A stretch of DNA of 64,000 nt from Cycas panzhihuaensis (taxonomy: Eukaryota; Cycadophyta): the NCBI GenBank assembly GCA_023213395.1, contig CM041465.1, forward strand, positions 162,881,741-162,945,740, written 5' to 3'. The position numbers were made by a program, and so were the translations under genes. This document shows positions 34,480 to 46,599 of the stretch, one piece after another. Position 1 is the stretch's first letter. Every line of letters starts with the position of its first letter. The notes under the pieces are model-generated. The model had not been told where the DNA came from, searched no databases, and worked only from the letters and a program-made list of their open reading frames with translations.

Positions 34480-35005
34480 AAAATCTTTAGCATGTTGATC
34501 CCTCTTTGATGGAGACTGCTTTTATCTTCAATAAATCTCTAAGCTTTAAAAACTTTACTTTAATTAATGACTTTGTAAGAATGTTTGTAATCTGTACATC
34601 TGTAGGACAATAACATAAGTGAATAGTTTTATCATTTACAAGGTTATATATATAATGTTGATGTAATTCTATATGTTTTATCCTTGAATGGGCAACTAGA
34701 TTAGTAGCAATAGATATGACTTCTTGATTATCAATATTAAGTTCAATGGATGAGTTAGGAAATAAACCAAACTCACTTAAAAGAGATTTGATCCAGAGTG
34801 ATTCTTTGTTGGCTTCAACAAGAGCTCAATATTTAGCTTTAGTTGTGGATAAGGCTAAGGCTTACATCTTTTTACTGGACCAAGTAATTGGTGAAGAGTC
34901 TAAAAAGAAAACATAACTAGCAGTAAATTTGCGATCATCAAAGTCTCTTGCCCAATCTAAATCTGTATAACCTATTAATTTTAGGTTATTCTTACAAGAG
35001 TTATA
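34480..35005 (-). pseudogene. Element U RNase H, inactivated
   Basis: Read on the minus strand: IGYTDLDWARDFDDRKF near 34990, LALSTTKAKY near 34858, ELNIDNQEVISIA near 34740, HSRIKHIELHQHYIYN near 34690 and NILTKSL near 34580. This is the copia RNase H order. Stops replace Trp or Gln codons. The E-A-E-Y motif reads K-A-K-Y here. Confidence 0.88.
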
Positions 35006-35039
35006 GGTTAGACTATAGAATATTATACCTTGTAGATAT

Positions 35040-36010
35040 CTTAAAATCTATTTAGCTACTTTCTAGTGAGACTTATGAGGATTTTGCATATATCTAGAGC
35101 ATAAGGCAACAGCCTAAGAGATATCAGGATGCGTGTGAGTTAGATAAATGAGACTACTTATGAGTTGTCGATATGTTGTAGGATCATAAAGTGGTGTAGA
35201 ACAATCAGTAGATAGTTTAATACCTGATTATAAAGGATTTGGAGTTGATTTAGCATTTTCCATATTAAATCGTTTGATTAAGTCTAAAATATATTTAGGT
35301 TAAGATATCATTATTTCAGAATTATTTTGACAAATTTGTAATCCTAGAAAATAGTGTAAAAGGCTTAAGTCAAACATTTTAAATTGGTTCATCAAGATTG
35401 ATTTTAATTGATGAATACTAGAGAGTAAGGATCCAGTGATGATTATATCATCTATATAGAGAATTAAGATAGTAATATTGTCATTTTCACGTCTAAAATA
35501 GAGATTAGGATCACTAATATATTTAGTGTATCCAATTTGTATAAGATAATCATTTGTTTTTGTATACCAAGCTCCAGGAGCTTATTTTAAGCCATAGATA
35601 GATTTTTATAATTTATAAACGAGGTTAGGATTACAAACAAATCTAGGAGGTTGATTTACATAAATTCCTTCTTTAAGATTTCCATTTAAGAAGGTGCTCT
35701 TTACATCCATCTAATGGATTTCCTAACCAAATTTAGCTACTCAAGATATAACAATCTTAATAATATTCATTTTAGCTACTAGAGAAACGGTTTCATTATA
35801 ATCAATATTATTAATCTGTGAGAAACCTTTTACGACTAAATGAGCTTTGTATTTCAGAACTGCTCCTTTAGAGTTAAACTTAGTTCGATAAACCCATTTA
35901 TAATCGACTACATTCTTTCAAGGAGGTAGAGTAACTAAATCCCAAGTTGAGTTCTTTTTAAGAGCATCTATTTTAACTTGTATGACTTGTTGCCATATAG
36001 GATTGTTACT
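35040..36010 (-). pseudogene. Element U reverse transcriptase, inactivated
   Basis: Minus-strand copia RT: ALKKNSTWDLVTLPP near 35960, YKWVYRTKFNSKGAVLKYKA near 35890, MDVKSTFLNGNLKEGIY near 35690, the AWYTKTNDYL block near 35565, and the active site LYIDDIIITG near 35450 with both aspartates. HYFLGLQI and the TPLYDPTTYRQL block follow. About ten stops are spread along it. Confidence 0.9.
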
Positions 36011-36399
36011 TGCTTACTTAAAAGTTTTAAGATCGTCACTGGCCATGACTTTGGCTATTAGAATAAAATTAGCTTGAAGTTTTTGTGAACGAGTTCTTCT
36101 AGTATCCAAAGGATTACCAACATTAGAACTAGCATTAGAATGAGTTTTCTGAGTCCAAACAGGTTGTTTACTATTGTTAGTTTATTGCTTTGGTGAAGTG
36201 GGCTGACTAGATGTAGTAGAAGTACTAGATTCTTTTAAAGTCTAGTTTTAAACTTAAGTAGATAAGGATTCAATTGATTTAGGATCAGCTTGAATGTTAT
36301 TAGGATCAATTAGGTGAGAATTAGTTAATAAATTTTTAACTGGAAGTTCCACATAAGAAGTTTTTTATGAAGAGCCTTCTTCATCAAATATAACATCAC

Positions 36400-37340
36400 G
36401 GAGTATTCAAATTTTATGCATGGTTGGATTTAAAAGTTTGTAAGCTTTGCTTTCTTTACTTTAACCAACAAAGATGTATTTAAAACTTTTAGAATTAAAT
36501 TTTTTGTGTTTTTCTTTGGGAATATATCCCCAAGCAATGCTTCCAAAGATTCTTAAGTGTTTAATAAAAGGTTTACATCTAGACCATTTTTGCTCTAGCG
36601 TGATATTTTGTAAGGATTTACATAGTAAATGATTTAATAAATAGTTGGAGAAAGTAATAACTTCTGCCCATAATTTTAAGTCAAGACCTTTTGCATGTAA
36701 TATGCATCTAGTCATCTCAACAAGTGTATAATTTTTGCATTCAGCAATATTATTTTATTGAGGAGTATATGTTATTGAATGCTAAAATTGTATTCCATGC
36801 TTCTTACAGTAATTAGTAAAATTATTACTAAGTATTCCTTAGTATTATTTATTCTGAAATTTTTTATTTTAGAATTTATTTGATTTTCAACTAAGGTTTT
36901 GAATTCAACAAAGATGTTAAGTACTTGACTTCTTGTTTTTAACATATATACCATTATTTTCCTAAAAAGTCATCAATAGACATGACAAAATATCTGTTTC
37001 TAGAGTATGAAGGAACTTGAAATGGACTGTAGATATTAGAATGAATAAGTTAAAGTGGAGTTTTTACTCAAAAGGTAGTATAATTTGGGAAAGGAACCAT
37101 GTGTTGTTTGCCTATTACACAGGCTTCACAAATACCATAGATAGTTTTTAGTGTAGATAATCCATGAACCATATCATTCTTACCTAGATACTAGAGTTTT
37201 TCATAACTTATATGACCAAATCTAACATCCCAAAGTTTACTGACAGGGTTAGATTTTGCTATAATGGCACTGAAAGTTTTGGTTTTAGAATGTTGGAGAC
37301 TTGTTACACTATAAAGACCTATTTTGTGATCTGCAGATCC
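36400..37340 (-). pseudogene. Element U integrase, inactivated
   Basis: On the minus strand the zinc-binding part reads VRFGHISYEKL near 37220 and CEACVIGKQH near 37115. The catalytic core is badly broken (SIDDF near 36980). The C-terminal part is open for 84 codons at 36461-36715, with AKGLDLKLWAEV, KHLRIFGSIAWGYIP and FKYIFVG, typical of copia integrase C-terminal regions. Two of the core acids cannot be placed with confidence because of frame breaks. Confidence 0.85.
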
Positions 37341-37579
37341 TGAGGCAATTAGTTTAAACTTGTTTAATGGTTGTTCGATAATAAACTTATCTTTCTAGAA
37401 TTCTACAAGAAGATATTTCTGGTAGATTTGATATATTAAAAGAAGATTAGGTAATAAGCCAAGAATGTAGAATATGTCCTTAATTGAACCATATTTTAAT
37501 GTAACATCACCTGATCCTTTGACTTTGAGTTAGGTTCCACTCCCAAAAGAGATCTCTTCTTCGAAGTTTAAATCAGGTT

Positions 37580-37680
37580 GATATGGAGTGAGATATTCTT
37601 GGTGTCCCGTCATGTGATGGGAAGCACTTGAATCGAGAATCCATAAAGGTGGTTGAGTGGTTAGTGTTGAAAAAACTATT
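37580..37680 (-). pseudogene. Element U protease active-site segment
   Basis: The minus strand encodes LWILDSSASHHMTGHQEY. Copia proteases normally have D-S-G here; the Gly is Ser, so activity would be doubtful even without the surrounding stops. Confidence 0.8.
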
Positions 37681-37779
37681 GTAGAAGTAGTTAAAGAATG
37701 ATGAGAATTGTTAGATCAAGATTGGATCCCCTTGGAAGCTTTCCAGGCTTCAAAGGTAATTTTGTTCCTATAGACATCA

Positions 37780-38695
37780 ATGGTGTGCCCATTTTTATGA
37801 CAGTAGGCATAGCTAATGTTTTGATTAGGATTAGTATCAATAGTATTTTTTTTTAGAAATTATTATTTAGAGGTATTATGAGATTCAGGGAATCCAGAAT
37901 ACTTAGTGTTATGATGAGAATTATTTTGAGTGGATGAACCTTTATGAGGTTTTTAGAATTTGGGATGATGATGATGACTGTTTTGATAGTTATTTTGATG
38001 TTTAGACTTAGTAAATGATTAAGACTTGGAAAAAAGAGCCTGTGAAGGATCTTTTAATTTTCCAATCTGAATCAACATGGTTTAATATTCAATAAGTTGA
38101 TTCGTTAATTGATCAAAAGTAATTGGTGGATGTCATGCTTGTTGCCTAACAATTTTGAAAAGATTAAAATATTTTAACAGTTTATTAATTGTAAGACAGA
38201 CAAGTGTATCATCATCTTTTGCATGTATTATAATGACTTCTTTATCACCTACTTTTGTAGAATATTTGATACAATTTGCTAGGTCTTTGTTAATGAGTTG
38301 AAGTTTAGATAAGAAATCTTCAACTTTAGAAAAATCTTCATAATTTAAATCATACATTTATTGTTCTAATGCAGCTAATTATTGTGTATCAACCCTATCA
38401 TACTTTACTTAAGAGTTTTCTAGATAGTGGCTAGATTGTCTATTTCAAAGAACTACCTACTGATGTATGGGGAGAGGGAGGATAGGATGGTGCCTAGGGC
38501 TCCATCACAGTTCATCAAATAGACTATATAATCTTCTGATATTTCATCTTCAGGTTTTAGAAATTCACCTGTGACATATCACCATATCTTCTGCTATTTA
38601 AGCTTATGGAATATTTTATTTTTCTGGTCAACATAATTAGAGCTAGTTAATACTGGAATTGGTACATAGGAGGTTGTTCCTAGCATAAGTGCCAT
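37780..38695 (-). pseudogene. Element U gag, inactivated
   Basis: The frame opens MALMLGTTSYVPIPVLTSSN at 38695 on the minus strand, a copia gag start. A 74-codon open part at 38133-38357 (VEDFLSKLQLINKDLA) continues it. Near 37800 the zinc knuckle reads YAYCHKNGHTIDVYR, with the first and fourth Cys of C-x2-C-x4-H-x4-C lost. I chose the start because homology to copia gag begins at this Met; upstream is untranslated leader. Confidence 0.8.
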
Positions 38696-40428
38696 ATTGG
38701 GAATAAAAAAATAACGATTAGAGATTCTCTTAGAGGAAAAGTGAAAAGGTGTTGACCTTTAACAGTAGGTGAATAAAGTGAATAAGTCAGAAAAATAATT
38801 CCATTGATAGACGTTGAATAAAAATGAACATTAAGTTACTTTGCCATTGACAAAAAATTACAAAAAAAAGTTTAATAGTCATTCATCAAGAAATGTAAGA
38901 TTTTTAATCAAGAATTTGTAAAAAGATAACAATTGCATATTAGCGCCATAATATAAAGTGAAATGATTAACTATTGCATGTTAATAACATCGTTTGTAAG
39001 AGAAAATAATAGTTTAAGAAAGCTTATAAATTTATGAAGAAGTATATAAATAAATAATGTTCTTACTTAATAAATTAAGGAAATAATCAATTGTTTATTA
39101 AATTATGGAAAAAATATTAAAAATTTTAAGGGTTAAGAATATGTACCTGAACTTACCTAGTCAACAAAGTAGGTTTGATTTCAAATAAGAATCTACTAAT
39201 CAAAATAATATCAAAAAATCTTAATAGACTAGTCAAAACATCTATGACTGAGTCAGGAATCTGACGCTTCTTCCATGATTGGATTCTAACTCTGTATGAA
39301 GAAGTTATGGGGAAAAAAGCATAGGTACCCCTTTATGCTTAAAAATATAAAAAAAATAAAAAATGAATTTGAAATTTAAGCCCCTTTGAAGATTATATTA
39401 TGGTCATATTAAAAATTGATGTGACCGGGGGGCTGGCAGGTCTAGGGTCTCAAGAACTTATAGACCCGAATCAATCATTCAATTTAGTTTAATTAATACA
39501 AACTTTAAAAAAATAAATAATGAACTATTTGGGCAGATCTAAAATACTTCAAAAAAAAAAATGAAAGGTTTCTTTTTCTTGCATATGCATTCGACTGTTG
39601 TGATAGAACCCTAATCAGGTTTTACCAGGGGAAAACAGAGGATTTTGGCATGTGATGATTGAGTATCAATAATACTCTATAACTTTAGCATCAACTTTTC
39701 TCTGTGAAACAACATCTTTAGACAGAGCCATGGGTTAGTACTTCTCTGTTTCTCTGTGAGAAGTTCACATCATCGTGTACCTTCATCCATTGGCGTTAAG
39801 GGTTAATGATAGCGTGAAGCTATATCGTTTGTCTCTCATGGCACCAGCTCTACTCACTATTACTCCATCATCTCAAACTATTTCCAGTCATGGATTTACC
39901 CTTAAAAAATCTATCCTTGATTGTCAGAAGTGAGATGTCGAAGGTTCCATCCCTGACATCAAAGATTAGATCGTTCTTCTTCCCGACGTTGGGTACCTTC
40001 TTGCCTAGATGTAAGTTATAGACATGGTCATTGGCTCGTTAATGATACTCGAGTTTTTAATGCGTGAGTCATGTATATATTAGTAAAGCAGTGTCCTATT
40101 TTATCATGGTCTTCAGCTTGGTGGAGTTATCTTTGCCATGTAGCATTTTTGGCTTCATGAGGCACTACACATCAATATCTTCTAAGTAATCATAGTCTTT
40201 ACCATGAGTTTAGTGAGCAGCCTTCCACATGAGCCATAACTTCATAAATCATGTATTTGTCATCTCTCCAGAGTGTCATGGATGCCTGGTAGAGGTTTTA
40301 GTTATATACAAAACACATTGCCATTTGCATGATGTTACTAGAGAGCAGTGTTATGAATCTAGTAAGGCATCTTCATCTTCATGAGTATCATAAGACGTCT
40401 TCTGCTTTGACAGTCATTGGTAGACCTG
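38696..40428 (-). other. Element U long untranslated leader
   Basis: About 1.7 kb separates the PBS from gag on the minus strand. No domain is recognisable. Copia-A also has a 1.5-kb leader, so a long leader may be a shared trait of these elements. Confidence 0.6.
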
Positions 40429-40440
40429 GCTCTGATACCA
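40429..40440 (-). promoter_or_regulatory. Element U primer-binding site, initiator tRNA-Met
   Basis: GCTCTGATACCA on the plus strand is the exact complement of TGGTATCAGAGC. It directly adjoins the 5' LTR. Confidence 0.95.
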
Positions 40441-40810
40441 TGTTGGAGAGAGGGTACATAAACAAGAAGTAAATATAAATGCAAGACCCATTCAAAACCA
40501 CAAGTGCACCAGATCTGGTAGTTGGAAAACCCCTTTAGGGGATAAAAAACCACCTCGTGAATAATAATAATATTATAATAATAAGGACTGTACATTTGAA
40601 CAAGTTGAGGATCTCATCCTCCCTCTCATATTAACCTACCTACATACCAATATATTATCTCCTAAATCTTCTAGCTAGCCAATGTATGAAAGATTCTGGA
40701 ATAAATAAGAAAGGAGTTCATTGATTTGGACAGTTAGCCAAATCACTACACTTTTGTAATAAGACAAATAAACTTAATAATAAAATATAACATTAGAGTT
40801 AATACTAACA
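40441..40810 (-). repeat. Element U 5' LTR (right on the plus strand)
   Basis: TGTTGGAGAGAGGG to TAATACTAACA; aligns with 34048-34424 with a few small indels in the AAT repeat and near GCACCAGATC. Confidence 0.93.
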
Positions 40811-40815
40811 CAAGG
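40811..40815. repeat. Target-site duplication of element U, right copy (CAAGG)
   Basis: Exact match to 34043-34047. Confidence 0.88.
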
Positions 40816-41923
40816 TATATTTTAGATATTAGATGATAAAGATTTTAATGGATAACAATGATTAAATTATTTTTGACATGATAAAAGATGTAAATTTTGA
40901 GTAGATTAAAATTTGATTTAGTATATTTTGATTCTTTTAAGGGCTCTTGAGATTATGATAATGAGACTAATGATAGGTGATAAAAGAAAATATAAATTTC
41001 ATTTAAAATGAAGATATTTAAGTCTTATTTATGACAGTTTAAGGCTTAAAATAAATAAAATTTTTGATGGGGGTTTCTTAACTATGTTGGACATGATTAA
41101 ATCCACCTTGGCATTCATATAATTGATTTGTGGAATTATAGTTAGTAATAAAATATCATGATCACCTGATTTATTATTAATTATATGATGATGATAGCAC
41201 ATAATTTTTATTGATAAAGGACCTAGTTATTGTTTCTAGTTGATGTTAGAAAGTTATTGAAAAAATATTTATTTACCCACATATTTATGAGTATGAAGAA
41301 AAAATCTCATATATTGTTTACTTGACATCAAAATTAATTATTGAAGAGTCTAGTTAATATTAGATATGTGTTTCTCAATAAAAAATTTGATTCTCATGTA
41401 TGACAAGAGGCACGAGAATACATTATTTATGTTATCTTATTATAACTAACTTAACTTAGCTAGGTGGTACACTCTATTTCTAGAGTTAGTATATTCAATT
41501 TATTAATGTTAATGATATTTATTAGTTATCAAAAGAAAGCTACTAATGCGTGCACACATGGAGAAAGGACATATATATATCTTACACATAAAAGGCAAGA
41601 AAAAATTTTACAAGCTACTCTTGTATAACACATATCAAGTGTTATTATTCTCATATATAAGAGACAAGATATTCATGTTGTTCATATACAACAAATTGAC
41701 TTAACAACTAGGGTTATTTTAATAGTTTGCTTTATATGTTGATGAATCACGTATAAGAAACACTTCTTAGAGAACTATCAATTACAAAGGTTAGTTACGA
41801 TGTACTTCAGTAGATGGTTATTTTATATAAATATTAATAATCAATTTTATTTATGAGATTGTTGAAATAACTGAGTTGATAATGTTGATGTTTATAGTAA
41901 CTTTACAGTAAAGATATGAAGTT
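40816..41923. other. W internal region, second part, nothing recognised
   Basis: AT-rich sequence between elements U and V. No conserved protein or RNA feature is visible. Confidence 0.5.
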
Positions 41924-41928
41924 ATAGA
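41924..41928. repeat. Probable target-site duplication of element V, left copy
   Basis: ATAGA here versus ACGGA at 47252-47256. The two differences are both transitions, so this is a plausible decayed duplication and not a certain one. Confidence 0.5.
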
Positions 41929-42567
41929 TGTTGAGAATACAAGGTCCAACCCTTTAACTGCCACCAAGATCTATTACTTTCTTACAAGTAGTTACAGAAA
42001 TCGAAACATAAAATTACATGTAAGTTCTAAAATTAGAGATTATACAGTAACAAGAAAATGAAAGCCCAACATCACGTGTACCCAATATAACATGGTAAAA
42101 CCCTAACAGTGTGCTAGGGAAACATCCACATAGGAAATGTATCGATCTTTATTGCTACAGAATGGAGAAACAGTACATCACAGTTACAGAGTGCTCTCTA
42201 GAACAACAATCAACTCGCCCTCTTCACGATGCGATTGCATAACATTACAACATAATAAGAAAAGCCCTAAAACGGGCTACATGAGAAGAACATCCAAGAC
42301 CTAAATCACAACTGTAGAATCTAGGGTATTTGTATCCAGTGGCCCTGATTCTCTTTACATTTTGATAAGGTTTACATGGCTAATTTTTCAGGTCGAGGGC
42401 TATCACCCCTGAACCTCCTCCTAGCGGGGGGCGTTCTACACCCTCGCACCCATCGACCAAGGGGGGCTCCTACCCCCCTTGGAACCCCCAAGAAAGATTA
42501 GTGGGCGAAACCACACTGAAAATATGCCATAATTTTAGGCCTATAATTGTTGTCATAATACCCAACA
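41929..42567 (-). repeat. Element V 3' LTR (left on the plus strand)
   Basis: TGTTGAGAATACAAGG to ATACCCAACA, canonical TGTTG and CAACA ends. It includes a C/G-rich block near 42410-42480 that contrasts with the AT-rich rest. The plus-strand sequence ATCTCCACCTT at 42568 is the complement of the PPT. Confidence 0.94.
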
Positions 42568-42623
42568 ATCTCCACCTTGACAACAATTACCCGGTACCTT
42601 TCCTGGATCCTTCATCATCTTTT

Positions 42624-43157
42624 CTACAAGCCAAGAGAAGTCAAACACCATTTGAACTTCTCTAATGGTACTGGTTTTGTGAATATATCAATACAATTCT
42701 GATTGGTGTGAATCTTCTCAAGTGCTACTCCACCTGCTTCCACAACTTGTCTAACAAAATGGTACTTAAGAGTAATATGCTTTGTTCTACTGTGATAAGC
42801 TAGATTTTTGGCTAGGTAAATGGCACTTTGACTGTCACAAAATACCTTTAAATTTTCCTGTCTCCTTCCAAGCTCAACCAATAGACCCTGTAACTAGATT
42901 GCTTCTTTACAAGTATGTGCTGTAATAACATATTCAACTTCTATGGTTGACAGTGCAATTATGCTCTGCAATTTGGACATCCAACTAACTGGACCATTTG
43001 CAAGAGTAAAAACATAACCTAAAGTAGACCTTCTTTTGTCTAAATCTTCTGCAAAGTCTGAAACGGCATATCCATAAACCTGATTACCTGTACCTCTAAA
43101 GGTGATGCAGTAGTCACTCATGCCTCTCAAATACTGAAGCACCCATTTCACTGCAGT
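42624..43157 (-). pseudogene. Element V RNase H, nearly open
   Basis: Minus strand: KWVLQYLRGMSDY, the YAVSDFAEDLDKRRSTLGYVF block near 43070, SIIALSTIEVEY near 42950, KVFCDSQSAIYLAKN near 42845, HSRTKHITLKYHFVRQ near 42790 and DIFTKPVPLEKF near 42665. Only one stop, a TAG replacing the Trp of the conserved IWLQ motif, breaks it at 42891-42893. The first catalytic Asp is present in the SDFAED block. E-A-E-Y reads E-V-E-Y, which keeps the Glu. Confidence 0.92.
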
Positions 43158-44277
43158 CTAATGTTCCTTTCCTCGATTTGCCATAAACTTGCTAACTACA
43201 CTGACTGCATGTGAAATATCAGGTCTTATACATACCATGGCATACATCAAACTTCTTACTACACTGGCATAAGGCACATGAGACATATAAGCCTTTTCTT
43301 CTTCACTACTAAGACTCATATTAGATGAAAGCTTGAAGTGGGAAGCCAATGGGATACTTACTAGTTTCACATTTTCCATTCCAAACTTGGTTAGCACCTT
43401 CTCCACATATTTCTACTGTGATAACCATAGCTTACTACTTTTCCTGTCTCTATGTATCTCCATGCCTAAGATTTATTTTGTAGCTCCTAGATCCTTCATA
43501 TCAAAAGTCCTAGCCAATTGAGCCTTTAGCTTATTGATTTCTACCATGCTCTTGCTTGCAACTAGCATGTCATCAACATATAATACCAAGATAATGAATA
43601 ATCCATTGTCCATAAATTTAAAGTAAACACAATGATCATACTCACTTCTTTTAAAATTTTGGCTCTCTATGAAGGTATCAAACTTCTTGTACCACTGCCT
43701 GGGTGATTGCTTCAGGCCATACAATGATTTCCTGAGCCTGCAAACAAGTCTTTTCTTGCCATCTTATACAAACCCCTCTGGTTGATCCATATAGATCTCC
43801 TCATCTAAATCTCCATGTAAAAAAGTTGTTTTTACATCTAACTGCTCCAACTCCAAATCAAGAGAAGCTACCAATACTAACAGCACTCTAATTGAAACAA
43901 GTTTAACAACTGGTGAAAAGATCTCCTGAAAGTTAATACATGCTTTCTGTGCAAAACCTTTAGCCACCAATCTTGCCCTGTATTTATCAACCTTTCCATC
44001 AACATCTGTTTTCTTTTTTGAAAACCCACCTACAACCAACAGTCTTCTTGCCATGTGGAAGTTCTACCAAGTCCCATGAATTATTTTTCTTTAAGGAATC
44101 TATCTCTTCCTGCATAGCCCTTATCCACTTCTCTCCATGGATATCTTCTACTGCTTCCTGATAAAATATGGGCTTACCATCATTAAAAATTAAAGCAATA
44201 GAAATAGAAGGGTTGTACCTATCAGATGGATGACTAACTTGTGTAGATCTTCTAATTGTTGGCAGAGGAGTGTCCAC
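43158..44277 (-). pseudogene. Element V reverse transcriptase, one frameshift
   Basis: Minus-strand copia RT: EKWIRAMQEEIDSLKKNNSW near 44130, VGCRWVFKKK near 44020 where an extra base in an A run shifts the frame, VDKYRARLVAKGFAQ, LDVKTTFLHGDLDEEIYMDQ near 43810, LYGLKQSPRQWYKKFD near 43710, and the active site LYVDDMLVAS near 43570 with both aspartates. Stops: TAA near 43763, TAA near 43472, a TAG between 43407 and 43472, and TAG just after 43158. Confidence 0.94.
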
Positions 44278-44283
44278 ATACTC

Positions 44284-45276
44284 CTATGAATCTGCTGATG
44301 ATTCATCTTCAGAAAGATCTTCATGCTTTTCTGATTCCACATATGGCTGCATTTCAAACTTAACTTGTTGATGTTCATCTTGTTGCTCCTGTTTCATTTC
44401 AGCTTCTACACTATCTGATTTTACAAGGGGAGATTCATCAAATATGACATCTCTGTTAATGATGATTTTGTGGGCAGTAGGATTCCACAACCTGTATCCC
44501 TTCACACCATCCTTATCACCATAACCAATAAAGATATATCTCTTAGATTTTGGGTCTAACTTTGAACATTTACTTTTGTCAGTCTAGGCATAAGCATCAC
44601 AACCAAAAACTTTTAAATTTGAATAATCACACGGATGTCCAGTCCATACCTCTTCAAGAATCTTGCAATCTATTATAACTGGTGGTGGCCTGTTTACCAG
44701 ATAGCAAGCTGTTTGAACAGCTTCTGCCCACAAGCCCTGCTCCACTCCTATATTACTTAGCATGCTTCTTGCTCTTTCTAAAAGTGTCCTATTCATGCAC
44801 TCAACAATGCCATTTTACTATGGAGTATAGCTAGTGGTCTTGTGTCTTTCGATCCTAGCTTCTTTACAATAGTTCTCAAACTCTAAGGAGTTGAACTCAC
44901 CTCGATTGTTATTTCTTAAACATTTGATTGTCTTACCAATACTGTTCTCAACTAAAGCCTTGAACTGCTTAAACACACTAAAAACTTCAGATTTCTTTTT
45001 CAAAAAATAGACCCATACCTTCCTGGAGTAATCATCTATAAATGTGACAAAATATAATGATCCTCCATAAGATATTTTAGGGTCTAGTCCCTATATATCT
45101 GAATGTATGTAATCCAAAATGCCTTTACTAGTGTGACTTCCTACTTTAAACCTGAGTCTACACTATTTTCCAAAAACACAATGTTTACAAAAAGCCAAGT
45201 CTGAAAGCTGCAAGTTAGGAAGTAACTTACAGTTTATTAGCATCTTAAGTCCTCTCTCACTCATGTGCCCAAGTCT
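44284..45276 (-). pseudogene. Element V integrase, inactivated
   Basis: Minus strand: the zinc-binding region RLGHMSERGLKMLI near 45265 with CKHCVFGK near 45185; the core with [20 protein letters not shown] near 45040, then [10 protein letters not shown] near 44920 where the second catalytic Asp (normally S-D-N-G) has become Asn, and the VECMNRTLLERARSML region near 44790 where E is retained. The C-terminal part contains LKVFGCDAYA and KGYRLWNP, followed by an acidic linker rich in Glu and Gln. Stops include a TAG-TAA pair in the PQQNG motif near 44815. Confidence 0.92.
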
Positions 45277-45786
45277 CTAATGCCATAGCTGAGCTAGATC
45301 TTCTGCAGTCTTTGACACTATAGCTGCTTGGCTGACATCTATACTTCCCACTAAAATGTAAAGATTTCCTCTATTTAAGGCTTTTATAAGAACCAAGGTA
45401 CCCTTTGACACCTTTAGGACTCCTCCATGACCTGTATGTTTAAAACCACCCGAATCTAATTCACCCAAGGAAATTATATTCCTTTTTAAATTAGGTACAT
45501 GTCTGACCTCAGTTAATGTTATGACTACCCCATCAAACATCTTAATTCTGATGCTACTAATGCCCACTATCTTACAAGAAACTTCGTTTCCCATTAGCAC
45601 ATCACCACTATCAAGAGGTTGGTATGATGAGAACCAACTCCTGTGTGGACACATGTGATGCGAAGCACCTTAATGTAATAATCAGTCATGGTGATAATGA
45701 GAAACATTACAAGCAACCAAGACATCATCATCCATACCTTGATTTGACTCCACTTGATTCGCCTCCTTAGCAGGATCTTTCTTTTT
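45277..45786 (-). pseudogene. Element V protease, active site lost
   Basis: The minus-strand frame keeps GASHHMCPHRSWFSSYQPL and a long open protease-like stretch (45277-45654), but the catalytic D-S-G has become H-stop-G. A TGA replaces the Trp that usually lies a few residues upstream. Protease is therefore the clearest lesion in an otherwise well-preserved polyprotein. Confidence 0.88.
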
Positions 45787-46575
45787 TTAGAACTCCTTCC
45801 TTTTATAACAATCCTTCTTGAGGTGACCGGTCTTATTACAATACCAATACCTGAGCTTACTCTTTTTGCTCTTTGATTTGGATCTCGATGTATCCCTGGA
45901 GTTTTGTCCTCTCTCAAACGTTCTACCCCTTACTGTCATGGCTTCTGGTGTGGAGGTTTCAAGACTAGACTTCCTCTGCACTTCTTCCATTAGTAAAGCA
46001 CTCACAATAGAGTCATATTCCAAATCATTTGTAGTGCTAAAACTAATTAAGGTGACAATATTATCCCAGGATTCAGGTAATGAGCATAACAGGGTAACTG
46101 CCTTGTCCTCATCCTCAATTTTAACATCGATACTAGTCAATTAACAAATAAGAGTATAGAAAATATTTAAATGGTTAGCAATTTTTGTACCTTCCTTCAT
46201 CTGTAACGAGTACAGTTGCCTCTTCAGGTAGATTTGATTTGTTACTGATTTAGTCATATGCAGGCCTTCCAATTGGGTCCATAATCCTACTACCATCTGG
46301 TCCCCTGCAATGTTAAACAAAACTTCATCTGCCAAGCATAATCGTATTGTGCTAAGTGCCTTTTTGTCTAAATCATCCCATTCTTCATCGTCCATCCCCG
46401 CGGGTTTCTTCAACTTGCCTACAAGGGCTTTGTACAAACCCTGATGTACAAGAATATCATACGCTTTTAGCTTCCATAACTTGAAGTTGTTCTTGCCATT
46501 GAATTTCTCTACCTCAAACTTTGCACTCACTAGTTTCACCATTTGGTGTAGAAAATCTGACACCAAAACCTTCAC
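45787..46575 (-). pseudogene. Element V gag, one internal stop
   Basis: It starts MKVLVSDFLHQMVKLVSAKF at 46575 on the minus strand, 25 bases after the PBS. The UBN2-type copia gag pattern is clear: FNGKNNFKLWKLKAYDIL, WDDLDKKALSTIRLCLADEV, LWTQLEGLHMTKSVTNQIYL and LLCSLPESWDNIVTLI. The zinc knuckle near 45815-45845 reads YWYCNKTGHLKKDC: three of the four CCHC ligands remain, the first Cys is Tyr. One TAA at 46138-46140 splits it, and another TAA follows KRKEF at 45784. Confidence 0.93.
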
Positions 46576-46599
46576 AAACTCACTGCAAGAAAAAGAGCG

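Larger units (their letters stand above)
34048..40810 (-). mobile_element. Element U: complete but decayed minus-strand Ty1/copia element
   Basis: This 6763-bp element has LTRs of 377 and 370 bp (about 88-89% identity by eye), a perfect initiator tRNA-Met PBS beside the right LTR, a PPT beside the left LTR and an exact 5-bp duplication. Gag-pol reads on the minus strand from 38695 to about 34480 in the order gag, protease, integrase, RT, RNase H, with many stops. It lies within W sequence and so is younger than W. Confidence 0.94.

Noticed and set aside
45866-46144. 92-codon plus-strand frame
   Set aside because: Antisense shadow of element V gag, whose conserved gag motifs and zinc knuckle read on the minus strand.
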